From: Draconibacterium sp.
GTDB lineage: Bacteria > Bacteroidota > Bacteroidia > Bacteroidales > Prolixibacteraceae
DNA: 15,065 nt
Assembly: GCA_027011835.1 (NCBI GenBank)
Contig: JALUZN010000006.1
Coordinates: 1-15,065, forward strand
Reading direction: 5' to 3'
Shown: in pieces, positions 14,980 through 15,065 of the stretch
Layout: each line of letters begins with the position of its first letter
Position numbering within the stretch: the first letter of the stretch is position 1
The notes under the pieces: generated by a model
Seen by the model: only the letters and a program-made list of their open reading frames with translations
The model's database searches: none
Told to the model about the DNA's origin: nothing
Translations under genes and position numbers: made by a program

Positions 14980-15065
14980 ATTAGTACGTTTTTCAGAAAC
15001 TTAAAGAAATATTTTTTTTTGTTGATAAAGTATGCCGTTCGCAGGTAAAAGTGTTAATATTTATC

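Overview
The window looks like a chromosomal segment of an anaerobic or facultative member of the Bacteroidota, probably near the Marinilabiliales. This is an inference from four things: TAnnTTTG-type promoter boxes, weak Shine-Dalgarno signals, lipoproteins including one with a Fibrobacter-type FISUMP domain, and an S9B dipeptidyl peptidase of the Bacteroidota type. No RNA gene, CRISPR array or transposase was seen.

Region 1 (1-4933) is the 3' end of a tightly packed operon for a membrane complex related to complex I and group 4 energy-converting hydrogenases. In order it encodes a NuoH/HyfC-like membrane subunit (cut by the window edge), a NuoB-like subunit, a NuoC-like subunit, a NuoD/hydrogenase large-subunit-like protein, and a 595-residue protein that joins a NuoI-like two-cluster ferredoxin to a complete GltD/NfnL-type NAD(P)H:FAD oxidoreductase. 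A strong intrinsic terminator follows. The catalytic residues fit neither parent. The large subunit keeps only the first Cys of each NiFe-binding CxxC motif, with Glu in place of the second, and it also lacks the quinone-site His and Tyr of complex I. The NuoB-like protein has only three of the four Cys for cluster N2. This looks like an energy-converting-hydrogenase-related (Ehr-type) ion pump whose electron input is built into its ferredoxin subunit and whose acceptor is unknown. It is the most interesting system in the window.

Region 2 (4934-5277) is non-coding. It holds a degenerate inverted-repeat element and a promoter.

Region 3 (5278-9824) is a probable three-gene operon: a DUF438/hemerythrin-like/PAS sensor protein, a long-chain acyl-CoA synthetase, and a CrtI/carotenoid-isomerase-type FAD oxidoreductase.

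Region 4 (9880-12229, minus strand) is AT-rich and accessory in character. It has a FISUMP lipoprotein, a four-helix membrane protein, an unrecognised lipoprotein, and a doubtful ORF with a hint of an abortive-infection-type HTH segment.

Region 5 (12281-15065) has a promoter, a secreted dipeptidyl peptidase IV with an intact catalytic triad, and a small exported protein of unknown function with a Cys cluster.
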